Assembly (NCBI RefSeq): GCF_003217775.1
Contig: NZ_QJVJ01000002.1
Location: forward strand, 620,001-684,000
DNA length: 64,000 nt
Origin: Paenibacillus flagellatus
Lineage (GTDB): Bacteria > Bacillota > Bacilli > Paenibacillales > NBRC-103111
Direction: 5' to 3'
The notes beneath the pieces were generated by a model. It was not told the origin of the DNA. It was given only the letters and a program-made list of their open reading frames with translations, and ran no database searches. A program made the translations under genes and the position numbers. This document shows positions 34,193 through 43,264 of the stretch, in pieces. The stretch's first letter is position 1. Each line of letters opens with the position of its first letter.

Positions 34193-34669
34193 ATGGATCC
34201 GTTTTTGTTCGACCAGTTGACTTTCGTTCGGGGTCAAACGTTGAAAGCGATGGAAGGCGTCACGGAGGAGCTCGCCGACCGGATTCCCGACGGGTTCCGG
34301 AATTCCCTCCGCTGGCAGCTCGGTCACGTGTACGTCGTGCTGGAGCGGTTCGCCTTTCAATATATCGGACTGCCGCTGTATAGGCCCGATGGGTTCAAGG
34401 AGCTGTTCGAATACGGCACTTCGCCGGCGGCATGGCCGGAAACGGTGCGCGTCCCTACGTTGGCGGAGCTGGAGGTCTTGCTCCGGGAGCAGCCCGGCCG
34501 CATCCGCGAGGCGCTGGAGCACCGGCTGAAGGAGCGGATCGAGCCGCCGTATACGACATCGACCGGCGTGACGCTGGCGGCGCCGGAGCAATTTATCAGC
34601 TTCGGCTTGTATCACGAAGGCATGCATCAGAGCGTCGTCAAGCTGTACAAGACGCTGCTGAATCGATAA
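34193..34669 (+). CDS. DinB-family protein (four-helix metal-dependent protein)
   Basis: 158 residues with GAAGGAGG upstream of ATG at 34193. The DinB/YfiT-like layout is visible: an early helix with the first metal ligand His in WQLGHVY (about 45), and a C-terminal helix with YHEGMHQ providing two His ligands. Members include thiol transferases for bacillithiol or mycothiol and proteins induced by DNA damage; the substrate is unknown here. Ends at a good terminator. Confidence 0.85.
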   Translation: MDPFLFDQLTFVRGQTLKAMEGVTEELADRIPDGFRNSLRWQLGHVYVVLERFAFQYIGLPLYRPDGFKELFEYGTSPAAWPETVRVPTLAELEVLLREQPGRIREALEHRLKERIEPPYTTSTGVTLAAPEQFISFGLYHEGMHQSVVKLYKTLLNR

Positions 34670-34674
34670 AACGG

Positions 34675-34714
34675 CGACAAGGGGGCGCGGGCGACCGTGC
34701 CTCCTTGTCGTTTT
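34675..34714 (+). terminator. Intrinsic terminator after the DinB gene
   Basis: CGACAAGGGGGC (34675-34686) pairs with GCCTCCTTGTCG (34699-34710) with one G-U pair, followed by TTTT. Confidence 0.8.
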
Positions 34715-34852
34715 CCATGCCGATCGGGCGCGTTTCGCGAACCGGACGCCCGCCGTCCGGCTCGTTTGCGTTCGCCCGCCGGTTGGAATCGACTTTTCGC
34801 CTCGATCGTAGTATGGTTGGTAATGGAGAACGGAATCGGGAGGGAGACGGGA

Positions 34853-36625
34853 ATGCACTTTTTGACCCCATACGTGAAAAGGCACGGGAAGCTGTTCGGC
34901 GTCGCGGTCTCTTTTCTGACGCTCGAGGCGGTTTGCGACCTGCTGCAGCCGACGATCATGTCCCGCATTATCGACGTCGGCGTCGCCGGCAACGACACGG
35001 GCTACGTCCTGCGCATGGGCGGGCTCATGCTGCTCATTACGGCCGTGGGCGCGATCGCCGCATCGATCCGCAACGTCATGGCGAGCCGCGTCTCGCAAAC
35101 GTTCGGGATGGAGCTTCGGTCGGATCTGTTCCGCCGCATTCAGGCGATGACGTTCAAAAGCATCGACAAGTTTGAAAGGGCTTCCTTAATTACGCGGCTG
35201 ACGAACGACGTGACGCAGGTGCAAAATTTCGCGAACGGGCTGATGCGCATTTTCGTCAAGGCACCTCTGTTGTGCATCGGCAGCCTCATCATGGCGGTCA
35301 ATCTGAACCCGCGGCTGTCGGTCGTCCTCGCCGTCGTCGTGCCGCTCGTCGCCCTGCTCGTCGCGCTCAACATGAAGGTCGGCTTCCCGCGGTTCGTGAA
35401 CGTGCAGAAGGCGCTGGATAAAGTGAACGGAGCCATGCGCGAATATTTGGCCGGCGTCCGCGTCGTCAAGGCGTTCAACCGGTTCGATTACGAGGTCGCC
35501 AAGTTCGACAGCGTCAACGGCGAATACCGGGACCGGTCGATTCAAGTGATGCGGGCGATGTCGGTGTTCAATCCGGCGATCATGCTGACGGTCAACTTCG
35601 GCATCGTCGCCGTCATCTGGCTCGGCGGACTGCGCGTCGACGCCGGGCAAATGCAGGTCGGGCACATTATCGCGTTCATCAACTACATGACGCAAATTTT
35701 GTTCGCGCTTCTGATGATCTCGATGGTGTTCAACATGTTCGTGCGCGCCCGCGCGTCCTCGTCGCGGATCGGCGACGTGTTCGCGCAGCGGAACGAAATG
35801 ACGTGGAGGGAAGACGCATCCGCGGCGTCCGCGGCGCCGGCGGCGCGGGACCGGGGCCGCATCGACTTCGAAAACGTCACGTTTTCGTACGAGGGCGCAT
35901 CCGGGGCTCCGGCGGTCAAGTCGGTGACGTTCTCGTGCCTGCCGGGCGAGACGGTCGGAATCATCGGCTCCACCGGCTCGGGCAAAAGCAGTCTCGTCGG
36001 GCTGATTCCGCGGTTTTATGATGCGAATTCCGGCGTCGTGCGGGTGAACGGGACGGACGTAACCGAGGTCGACCCGAGGCGGCTGAGGGAGACGATCGCC
36101 GTCGTGCCGCAAAAGTCGGTGCTGTTCTCCGGCACCGTGCTCGACAATATTCGCTGGGGCCAGGAGGACGCTTCGCGCGAGGACATCGAACGGGCGGCCC
36201 GGATCGCCGAGGCGCACGAGTTCGTATCGGCGTTCCCCGAAGGCTACGAGACCGTGATCGGACAGCGGGGCGTCAACTTGTCCGGCGGACAGAAGCAGCG
36301 TCTGTCGATCGCGCGGGCGCTCGTCCGCAAGCCGGACATTCTCATCCTGGACGACTGCACGAGCGCGGTCGACACGGCGACGGAGTCGAGGATCAAGGAA
36401 GGGCTCAAGACGTACGCGCGCGGGCTCACCTGCCTGCTGATCGCGCAGCGGATCACGTCCGTCATGGACGCCGACACCATCGTCGTGCTCGACCGGGGAG
36501 AGGTCGTCGGCATCGGCAAGCACGACGAACTCATGAAGCGATGCGGCGTCTACCGGGAAATTTTCCAATCGCAGATCGGGAAGGAGATGCAGCCGGATGT
36601 CTCAACCGAACGAACGGGCGGGTGA
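34853..36625 (+). CDS. ABC exporter half-transporter with a degenerate nucleotide site (BmrC/YheI-like)
   Basis: 590 residues; ATG at 34853 behind GGGAGGGAG. Six membrane helices (about 15-300) form a type I exporter domain. The ATPase domain (about 345-580) has GSTGSGKSS, NLSGGQKQR and a Walker B LILDDCTSA, with Asp where the catalytic Glu should be. That substitution marks the degenerate site of heterodimeric exporters. It overlaps the next gene by 29 bp, its obvious partner. Such BmrCD-like pairs export drugs and lipophilic compounds. Confidence 0.88.
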   Translation: MHFLTPYVKRHGKLFGVAVSFLTLEAVCDLLQPTIMSRIIDVGVAGNDTGYVLRMGGLMLLITAVGAIAASIRNVMASRVSQTFGMELRSDLFRRIQAMTFKSIDKFERASLITRLTNDVTQVQNFANGLMRIFVKAPLLCIGSLIMAVNLNPRLSVVLAVVVPLVALLVALNMKVGFPRFVNVQKALDKVNGAMREYLAGVRVVKAFNRFDYEVAKFDSVNGEYRDRSIQVMRAMSVFNPAIMLTVNFGIVAVIWLGGLRVDAGQMQVGHIIAFINYMTQILFALLMISMVFNMFVRARASSSRIGDVFAQRNEMTWREDASAASAAPAARDRGRIDFENVTFSYEGASGAPAVKSVTFSCLPGETVGIIGSTGSGKSSLVGLIPRFYDANSGVVRVNGTDVTEVDPRRLRETIAVVPQKSVLFSGTVLDNIRWGQEDASREDIERAARIAEAHEFVSAFPEGYETVIGQRGVNLSGGQKQRLSIARALVRKPDILILDDCTSAVDTATESRIKEGLKTYARGLTCLLIAQRITSVMDADTIVVLDRGEVVGIGKHDELMKRCGVYREIFQSQIGKEMQPDVSTERTGG

Positions 36626-38492
36626 ACCGAGGACGCCGCCGAACGACCCGCCTCTTCTGAACGGGCCGGGGAGACCGGGCGGACCGGGCCCGTTCGCCGG
36701 GCGCAGAGGTCCCGTCGTCAAGCCGAAAAACTTCAAGAGGACGATCGGCAAGCTGTGGCGGTATGTGGGGAAGGAACGGAACAAGCTTGCCGTCATCCTC
36801 GTCTTCTTGCTCGTCAACGCGGCGATCGCGCTCGCCGGGCCGTACTTGATCGGCGTCGCCATCGACGCGATGACCGAATCGGGCGGCCGGGTCGACTTTC
36901 GGCTGCTGGAGGCCGCCCTGTTCGCGCTGATCGCGGCTTACGTGGCGGACGGCGCGCTGACGCTGCTGCAAGGGTGGCTCATGGCCGGCGTCTCCCAACG
37001 GGTCGTAGCACGCTTGCGGCAGACGCTGTTCGGGAAGCTGCAAAAGCTGCCGCTCGCCTACTTCGACGCCCGCCCGAACGGGGAGCTGATGAGCCGGCTG
37101 TCCAACGACATCGATAACGTGAGCAATACGATATCGCAGTCGACGATCCAGCTCATGTCCGGCTCGATCGCCATCGTCGGCTCGCTCGTCATGATGCTCG
37201 TCCTCAGTCCGGTGCTGACGCTGGCGAGCCTGATCACGGTGCCGCTCGTCTACTTGCTCGCCCGGACGATTACGAAGAAGACGAGCGTCATGTTCAAGGA
37301 GCAGCAGGCGCAGCTCGGCAGGCTGAACGGCCATATCGAGGAGACGATATCCGGCATCGAGGTCGTCAAGGCGTTCAATCGCGAGGACAAGTCGATCGAA
37401 GAGTTCGAGGCGGTCAACGGCAAGCTGTACGAGGTCGGCTTGAAGGCGCAAATTTGGTCAGGCTTCATGATGCCGCTGCTCAGCGTCATCAACAATATCG
37501 GCTTCGCCGCGGTTGCGATCGTCGGCGGCTTGCTGGCGGTCAAAGGCAGCATCACCGTCGGCGTCATCGCCAGCTTCCTCAGCTATTCGCGGCAGTTCGT
37601 CCGGCCGCTGAACGAGCTGGCGAACATTTACAACGTGCTGCAGGCGGGCGTCGCCGGCGCCGAGCGGGCGTTCGAGGTGCTCGAGGAGCGGGAGGAGACG
37701 CCGGATTCGCCGGACGCGATCGAGCTGCGCCATCCGCAAGGACGCGTCGAATTCGACGGCGTCAGCTTCGGGTATCGGCCGGACGTGCCGATATTGCGGG
37801 ACGTCAGCTTCGAAGCGCCGGCGGGCAGCAGCCTCGCGCTCGTCGGTCCGACGGGGGCGGGGAAGACGACGATCGTCAATCTCGTCACCCGGTTTTACGA
37901 CGCGACGGGAGGCACGATCCGCATCGACGGCCGGGATATCCGCGACTATACGCGGGACAGCCTGCGCCGCTGCTTCGGCATCGTGCTGCAGGATACGTAT
38001 TTGTTTTCCGGCACGATCCGCGACAATATCAAATACGGGAAGCCGGACGCGACCGACGAGGAGGTGCGGCGGGCGGCCGCGATGGCCAACGCCGATACGT
38101 TCATCGACCGGCTGCCGCACCGGTACGACACGATGCTGACGGAGAACGGCGGCAACTTGAGCCAAGGGCAGCGGCAGCTGCTCGCGATCGCGCGCGTCAT
38201 ACTCGCCGACCCGTCCATCCTGATCCTGGACGAAGCGACGAGCAGCATCGACACCCGGACGGAGCTGCACATCCAGGACGCGCTGCTCGGCGTCATGCGC
38301 GGACGAACCAGCTTCGTTATCGCGCACCGGCTCAATACGATTCGCGACGCGGATACGATCATGGTCATCGACCGCGGCCGCATCGTCGAGCAGGGCAGCC
38401 ACGACGAGCTGCTGCGCCGGGAGGACGGCACGTATGCGCGCATGTTCGTCAATCAGTTCAAAAACATCGAAGGCGCGCTCGACAAACGGTGA
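36597..38492 (+). CDS. ABC exporter half-transporter with canonical site (BmrD/YheH-like)
   Basis: 631 residues; AAGGAG is 10 bp upstream of ATG at 36597. A Pro/Gly-rich N-terminal extension of about 45 residues precedes six membrane helices and an ATPase domain with GPTGAGKTT, LSQGQRQLLAI and LILDEATSSID. The intact Glu shows this subunit carries the catalytic Walker B. Partner of the preceding subunit. The LSQGQ signature is the one used by YheH-like subunits. Terminator follows. Confidence 0.9.
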   Translation: MSQPNERAGEPRTPPNDPPLLNGPGRPGGPGPFAGRRGPVVKPKNFKRTIGKLWRYVGKERNKLAVILVFLLVNAAIALAGPYLIGVAIDAMTESGGRVDFRLLEAALFALIAAYVADGALTLLQGWLMAGVSQRVVARLRQTLFGKLQKLPLAYFDARPNGELMSRLSNDIDNVSNTISQSTIQLMSGSIAIVGSLVMMLVLSPVLTLASLITVPLVYLLARTITKKTSVMFKEQQAQLGRLNGHIEETISGIEVVKAFNREDKSIEEFEAVNGKLYEVGLKAQIWSGFMMPLLSVINNIGFAAVAIVGGLLAVKGSITVGVIASFLSYSRQFVRPLNELANIYNVLQAGVAGAERAFEVLEEREETPDSPDAIELRHPQGRVEFDGVSFGYRPDVPILRDVSFEAPAGSSLALVGPTGAGKTTIVNLVTRFYDATGGTIRIDGRDIRDYTRDSLRRCFGIVLQDTYLFSGTIRDNIKYGKPDATDEEVRRAAAMANADTFIDRLPHRYDTMLTENGGNLSQGQRQLLAIARVILADPSILILDEATSSIDTRTELHIQDALLGVMRGRTSFVIAHRLNTIRDADTIMVIDRGRIVEQGSHDELLRREDGTYARMFVNQFKNIEGALDKR

Positions 38493-38523
38493 CGAAGGGG
38501 CGCCCGTAACGATTGGAACGGGA

Positions 38524-38562
38524 GGGAATGACGGAACGCGGTTCCGTTATTCCCGTTTTTTT
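38524..38562 (+). terminator. Intrinsic terminator after the ABC exporter genes
   Basis: A 14-bp stem, GGGAATGACGGAAC (38524-38537) with GTTCCGTTATTCCC (38541-38554), loop GCG, then GTTTTTTT. Confidence 0.9.
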
Positions 38563-38690
38563 CGGATCGTTGATTTTCTGACATTTTTCCGGCTGCCGGA
38601 CCTATTCCCGACCTACGGGGCGACTTATAATAAAACCATCCGATCGAATGTAAGCGGTTTACCGAAAACGCCCGATGGAGGAGATGCCCG

Positions 38691-39425
38691 ATGACCGTCA
38701 TCCGTACGAAGGTGCTCGTCGCCGACGACGAGGCGCCCATACGCGATAGCTTGCGACTGTTCGGCTGGGCGAGGCACGACCTCGAGCTCGTCGGCGTCGC
38801 CCGCCACGGCCGGGAGGCGATGGAGCTGTCGCTCGCCGCGGAGCCGGAGATCGTCGTCACCGACATCGTCATGCCGGTCATGGACGGACTCCGGTTGACC
38901 CGCCGACTGAAGGAATGGAAGCCGGACGTGCAGATCATCCTGCTGACGTGCCACAGCGATTTCGACTACGTCCGCGAGGCGCTCGTGCTTGGCGCCTGCG
39001 ATTATTTGCTCAAGGGAACGTATCGCGAGGAAGATTTGGTCGCGGCGCTGAACAAAGCGAAGGAGCGCATTCCCGGACGGAACCGGGACGACGCCGGCGG
39101 CGACAAGCGGTACGAAATCCGCGAAGCGCTCGCCTTTATCCGCGACCATTTGCGCGAGCCGTTCGGGCTGCCGGAGGTGGCGGCGCACGTCGGACTGAGC
39201 GCCAACTATTTCGGGCTGCTGTTTCGCCGGGAGACGGGCGAGCCTTTCCAAGATTACGTCAAGCGGGAGCGGCTGGAGAAGGCGGCTTACCTGCTTCGCC
39301 ATAGCGCGATGAAGGTGTACGAGGTGGCGGCCGAGACCGGCTTCCCGAGCTACCGGTACTTTACCGACGTGTTTTGCAAGCGGTACGGCAAAAGTCCTCG
39401 CGAATACCGGGGAAGCCATGGATAA
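38691..39425 (+). CDS. YesN-like response regulator with AraC output
   Basis: 244 residues, GATGGAGGAG before ATG at 38691. The receiver has VADDEAP and phospho-acceptor Asp58 in VVTDIVMPVMDG. The AraC helix-turn-helix pair (about 135-240) ends with the FPSYRYFTDVFCKRYGKSPREYR signature split across 210-240. It is shorter than many YesN proteins, which often exceed 400 residues, because a central linker domain is missing. It overlaps the kinase gene by 8 bp and probably activates the downstream importer. Confidence 0.92.
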   Translation: MTVIRTKVLVADDEAPIRDSLRLFGWARHDLELVGVARHGREAMELSLAAEPEIVVTDIVMPVMDGLRLTRRLKEWKPDVQIILLTCHSDFDYVREALVLGACDYLLKGTYREEDLVAALNKAKERIPGRNRDDAGGDKRYEIREALAFIRDHLREPFGLPEVAAHVGLSANYFGLLFRRETGEPFQDYVKRERLEKAAYLLRHSAMKVYEVAAETGFPSYRYFTDVFCKRYGKSPREYRGSHG

Positions 39426-41271
39426 GCCGCAGCCGAAGCCGCTAACGCAGCTGCAGGCGACGGAGCCGGAACGCCAAGCGCCTCCGGAGCCGCAGCCGAC
39501 GTCGCGTACGCAGCCGCGGCCGCCCGGACGGTTCGTCAGCATGTTCGTCAAGCTGTTTTTGGCGCTTGCCGCGGCCAGCCTGCTCGCCTTCTCCGGGCTG
39601 CTGTACGGGGCGATGGACAGCTCCCGGGAAGCGCTGATCGAGCAAAAGTCGGAAGACATGACGATGTTCGTCGAACGGACCGGCCAATACCTCGACCTAT
39701 ACTTGCAAAATATCCGCAACATATTGCTCAACGCGTCGAGCCGGATGGACGAGGCGATGCTGTCCGACACGGACGGACTGCAGCGGATGCTGCGCACCCA
39801 AATCGAGCTGAACAGCGGCATCGTCGCCCACCTGTTCGTCCTGCGCCGCGACGGCACCGTCGTCTCGAGCAACCAGCTCGCCTACGACATCGTCGGCCAT
39901 CCGGAGCTTCGCCGCCTATTCCGCATCGCCGACGAGAACCCCGGGCTCGTCAACTGGAGCGAGCCGTATTATTCGCCGATGCAGGTGGAGCGGACGATCG
40001 CCTTCGCGCTTGCGTTGAAGGACGACGCCGGCGTCGTGCTAGCGGAGATCAGCACGTCCCAGCTGACGAAGCGGCTGAACGAGCTGCTGTACGACTCGGA
40101 CCAGGACTTTACGCTGTTCACCGGACAAGGGCATATCGTGTCGTACGACCCCGACAGCCGCATCGTCCCGTACAAGCCCGCCACGCTCCCGCCGGAGCTG
40201 GACGACGATTTCGCGGACGCGCTCATCGGTTTGCCCAACGGCATCAGCCGCGTCGCCGGCGCCGCCGGCCCGCTCATGGCGGTCAAGAGCGAGCGGAACC
40301 AGCTCGGCTGGTATTTGGTGACGCTGACCGACGAGAAGCTGTTCCGCCAAGGGGTGCGCCATCTGTACGGCCGGTTCGCCGGCGTCGGCGCTCTCTGGTT
40401 CTCGCTGCTGCTCGTCTTGACGCTCGCGATCAGCCGCCACTTCGCCACGCCGATCAACCGGCTCGCGCTGCAGATGGACCGTATTCGAGGCGAGCGGCTC
40501 GTCGCGCCGTTCCGGCAAATCGAGCGAAGCGACGAGATCGGCCGGCTGTCCCGCAGCTTCTATACGATGGTCGGACGCATCCAGGAGCTGGTGCAAACCG
40601 TGAAGGAGAACGAGGAGCGGAAAAAGGCGATGGAGATGAAGCTGCTGCTGAGCCAAATCCGTCCGCACTTCCTGTACAACACGCTCGCCTGCATCGGCAG
40701 TTTGGCGAAGCAGCATCGTACGGAGGAAGTCGAGGAGACGATCCGCTCGCTGATCAAGCTGCTGTCGTACAGCATCGGCCGGAGCGATCTAGTCGCGCTG
40801 GAGGAGGAGATCGGGGCGCTGAGGGCGTACGCGCAAATTCAGCGGGTCCGCTACGGGGAGACGTTCCGGTACGAGGAGCGGTTGGACGGGCTCGACCCGT
40901 CGCTGCTCGCGGTACGCGTCCCGAAGCTGCTGCTGCAGCCGCTCGTGGAAAACGCGTTTTTCCACGGCATCGCCGGAAAAGGCGGAGGAACCGTGCGGCT
41001 GCAGGCCGCCGAGGAGCAGGGGAGGCTGCGCGTCTCCGTTTGGGACGACGGGGAAGGGATGACGGAGGAGCGGATCGCGGAGCTCCTCCGTCCGCTGTCC
41101 GGCGCCGAAGAAGGGGCGGAGCCGGGCGACCCGGCCCGCGGCTCGAACGGCATCGGGCTCGCCAACGTGCGCGAGCGGCTGCGGCTCGGCTTCGGCCCGG
41201 GGTACGACCTGGACATTCGCTCCGAGCCGGGACGATGGACGCTCGTGACGATCGAACTGCCTTTGCCGTAG
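39418..41271 (+). CDS. YesM-like sensor histidine kinase
   Basis: 617 residues. A Pro/Gln-rich N-terminal stretch of about 38 residues is unusual. Then come a membrane helix (about 40-66), an extracytoplasmic dCache-like sensor (70-320), a second helix (about 325-345), HAMP (346-395), the His_kinase domain with QIRPHFLYNTL (His417) and an ATPase domain (about 510-617). This class senses extracellular sugars, sometimes through the binding protein. Partner of the preceding regulator; the next operon encodes the matching importer. Confidence 0.92.
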   Translation: MDKPQPKPLTQLQATEPERQAPPEPQPTSRTQPRPPGRFVSMFVKLFLALAAASLLAFSGLLYGAMDSSREALIEQKSEDMTMFVERTGQYLDLYLQNIRNILLNASSRMDEAMLSDTDGLQRMLRTQIELNSGIVAHLFVLRRDGTVVSSNQLAYDIVGHPELRRLFRIADENPGLVNWSEPYYSPMQVERTIAFALALKDDAGVVLAEISTSQLTKRLNELLYDSDQDFTLFTGQGHIVSYDPDSRIVPYKPATLPPELDDDFADALIGLPNGISRVAGAAGPLMAVKSERNQLGWYLVTLTDEKLFRQGVRHLYGRFAGVGALWFSLLLVLTLAISRHFATPINRLALQMDRIRGERLVAPFRQIERSDEIGRLSRSFYTMVGRIQELVQTVKENEERKKAMEMKLLLSQIRPHFLYNTLACIGSLAKQHRTEEVEETIRSLIKLLSYSIGRSDLVALEEEIGALRAYAQIQRVRYGETFRYEERLDGLDPSLLAVRVPKLLLQPLVENAFFHGIAGKGGGTVRLQAAEEQGRLRVSVWDDGEGMTEERIAELLRPLSGAEEGAEPGDPARGSNGIGLANVRERLRLGFGPGYDLDIRSEPGRWTLVTIELPLP

Positions 41272-41410
41272 GCTCGCCGAGCCTGCGGCTTTCATTTTGC
41301 CCGGGCGATCGTTTCCGATCTGACGTTTTCGTCGGGAAGCTGCATATTTTCCCGTTCCGTTCCCCGTTATAATCGTGTTGTAAGCCGTTACAATACGAAG
41401 GGGGGAACGT

Positions 41411-42376
41411 ATGATCCGCGCGCAAACGGCCGAGCCGCCGGCTATCGGGAGCGAGACGCGGAGAGGGCGGAGGCCGTTATGGGGGAAGGTGTGGCGCTTC
41501 CGGGCGCTCTATCTGATGCTCCTTCCCGGCTTCGTCTACTACGCCGTCTACCAGTACGGCCCGATGTACGGCGTCGTCATCGCCTTCAAAGATTACAACG
41601 TGCTGGAAGGGATCATGGCGAGCCCATGGGCCGATCCGTGGTACAAACATTGGAAAGCGTTTTACGACTCGCCTTATTTCGGCCAAATTTTGGCCAACAC
41701 GTTTTTGATCAGCGTGTACAAACTCGTATGGGGCATGCCGCCCGGCATCGTCCTCGCGCTGATGCTGAACGAGGTGCGGCACCGGCTGTTCAAACGGTTC
41801 GTGCAGACGGTCAGCTACTTGCCCCACTTTCTGTCGATGGTCATCATATACGGTCTCATGATCGCCTTGCTGTCGCAGACGGACGGACTGGTCAACCAAT
41901 GGCTCGAGGAGCGGACCGGACGGACGATTCCGTTCCTCACCTCGACGGACTGGTTCCGCACGCTGCTCGTCGCCTCCGGCATTTGGCAGCATGTCGGCTG
42001 GAGCGCGATCATTTACTTGGCCGCGATCGCGGGCATCGACCCGACGCTGTACGAGGCGGCCCGCTGCGACGGAGCGGGACGGCTGCGCATGATGTGGCAC
42101 ATTACGCTGCCCGGCATCCGCAACGTCATCCTGCTCTTGCTCGTGCTGCGGCTCGGCCATATTTTGGACGCCGGGTTCGAGCAAATTTACATCATGTACA
42201 ACGTGCATGTCTATCCGGTCGCCGACATTATCGACACATGGGTGTTCCGTACCGGACTCGAGCAGATGGACTTCAGCATGGCGACGGCCGTCGGGCTGTT
42301 CAAGTCGCTCATCGGACTCGTCCTGATCGTCGCCTCGAACCGGCTGGCGAAGCGGTGGGGGGGTGCGATATGGTAA
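41411..42376 (+). CDS. LplB-type sugar ABC importer permease (CUT1 family)
   Basis: 321 residues with six membrane helices. N-terminal Arg-rich tail, then LPGFVYYAVYQYGPMYGVVIAF split across 38-60, a typical LplB start. The EAA loop for the ATPase is EAARCDGAGRLRMMWHITLP (about 214-233). TATAAT at 41368-41373 may be the promoter. It overlaps the next permease by 7 bp. Takes up oligosaccharides together with the next two genes; no ATPase is encoded here. Confidence 0.92.
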   Translation: MIRAQTAEPPAIGSETRRGRRPLWGKVWRFRALYLMLLPGFVYYAVYQYGPMYGVVIAFKDYNVLEGIMASPWADPWYKHWKAFYDSPYFGQILANTFLISVYKLVWGMPPGIVLALMLNEVRHRLFKRFVQTVSYLPHFLSMVIIYGLMIALLSQTDGLVNQWLEERTGRTIPFLTSTDWFRTLLVASGIWQHVGWSAIIYLAAIAGIDPTLYEAARCDGAGRLRMMWHITLPGIRNVILLLLVLRLGHILDAGFEQIYIMYNVHVYPVADIIDTWVFRTGLEQMDFSMATAVGLFKSLIGLVLIVASNRLAKRWGGAIW

Positions 42377-43230
42377 CGTCGGCGGGAGAACGGTTTTACT
42401 TGGGCGTCATTTACGCGCTGCTGCTCGGTCTTGTCGTCAGCATCCTGTTCCCGGTGCTGTACGTGATCAGCGTCTCGCTCACGCCTTACAGCGAGGTGCT
42501 GAAGCACGGCGGGTTTCTCGTCATTCCGCGCGACGTGACGTTCGCCGCTTACAAAGCTTTCTTGAGCGATTCGATGATTCCGCGCGCGTACGGGGTGACC
42601 GTCTTCATCACCGTCGTCGGTACGTTCGTCAATTTGGCGCTGACGTCGCTGATGGCTTATCCGCTCAGCAAGAAGGAGCTGCCCGGCCGCAACGCGTTCC
42701 TGCTGCTGCTGCTCGTGACGATGCTGTTCAACGGCGGGATGATTCCGACCTATCTCGTCGTGAAATGGACCGGCCTGCTCGATTCGGTATGGGCGATGAT
42801 CGTTCCCGGCGCGATCGGCACGTTCAACCTGCTCGTCATGAAATCGTTTTTCGAGCAGCTGCCGGACAGTCTAGACGAAGCGGCTCGCATCGACGGGGCG
42901 GGGGAGACCGACATTATGCTGAAAATCGTGCTGCCGTTGTCGATGCCGATCATGGCGACGGTCGGTCTGTTCTATGCGGTCGGGCATTGGAACGAATTTT
43001 TCGCGGCCGTCCTGTACGTGAGCGACCGGAGCCTGCATCCGCTGCAGGTGATGCTGCGCACCATCTTGACGGCGGGCGAAAACCCCGAGCTGAACGTCGA
43101 GGAGACGCTGCCGACCGTGTCGATGCAGATGGCGGCGGTCGTGCTGACCGCGCTGCCGATTCTCGTCGTCTACCCGTTCATCCAAAAATATTTCACCCAG
43201 GGCGTGCTGCTCGGGTCGGTGAAAGGGTGA
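42370..43230 (+). CDS. LplC-type sugar ABC importer permease (CUT1 family)
   Basis: 286 residues. ATG at 42370 overlaps the previous stop, with a GGTGGGGGGT run as ribosome binding site. Six membrane helices, EAA loop DEAARIDGAGETDIMLKI (about 172-189), and the family-typical end GVLLGSVKG. It pairs with the LplB-type subunit and the lipoprotein that follows. Confidence 0.92.
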   Translation: MVTSAGERFYLGVIYALLLGLVVSILFPVLYVISVSLTPYSEVLKHGGFLVIPRDVTFAAYKAFLSDSMIPRAYGVTVFITVVGTFVNLALTSLMAYPLSKKELPGRNAFLLLLLVTMLFNGGMIPTYLVVKWTGLLDSVWAMIVPGAIGTFNLLVMKSFFEQLPDSLDEAARIDGAGETDIMLKIVLPLSMPIMATVGLFYAVGHWNEFFAAVLYVSDRSLHPLQVMLRTILTAGENPELNVEETLPTVSMQMAAVVLTALPILVVYPFIQKYFTQGVLLGSVKG

Positions 43231-43264
43231 ACGTCGCAATCATTTCCCGAGAGGTGGTCAACCG

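Noticed and set aside
41479-42369. Fusion of the second permease with an upstream frame
   Set aside because: The upstream part is the LplB gene in another frame; ATG at 42370 gives a standard LplC protein.
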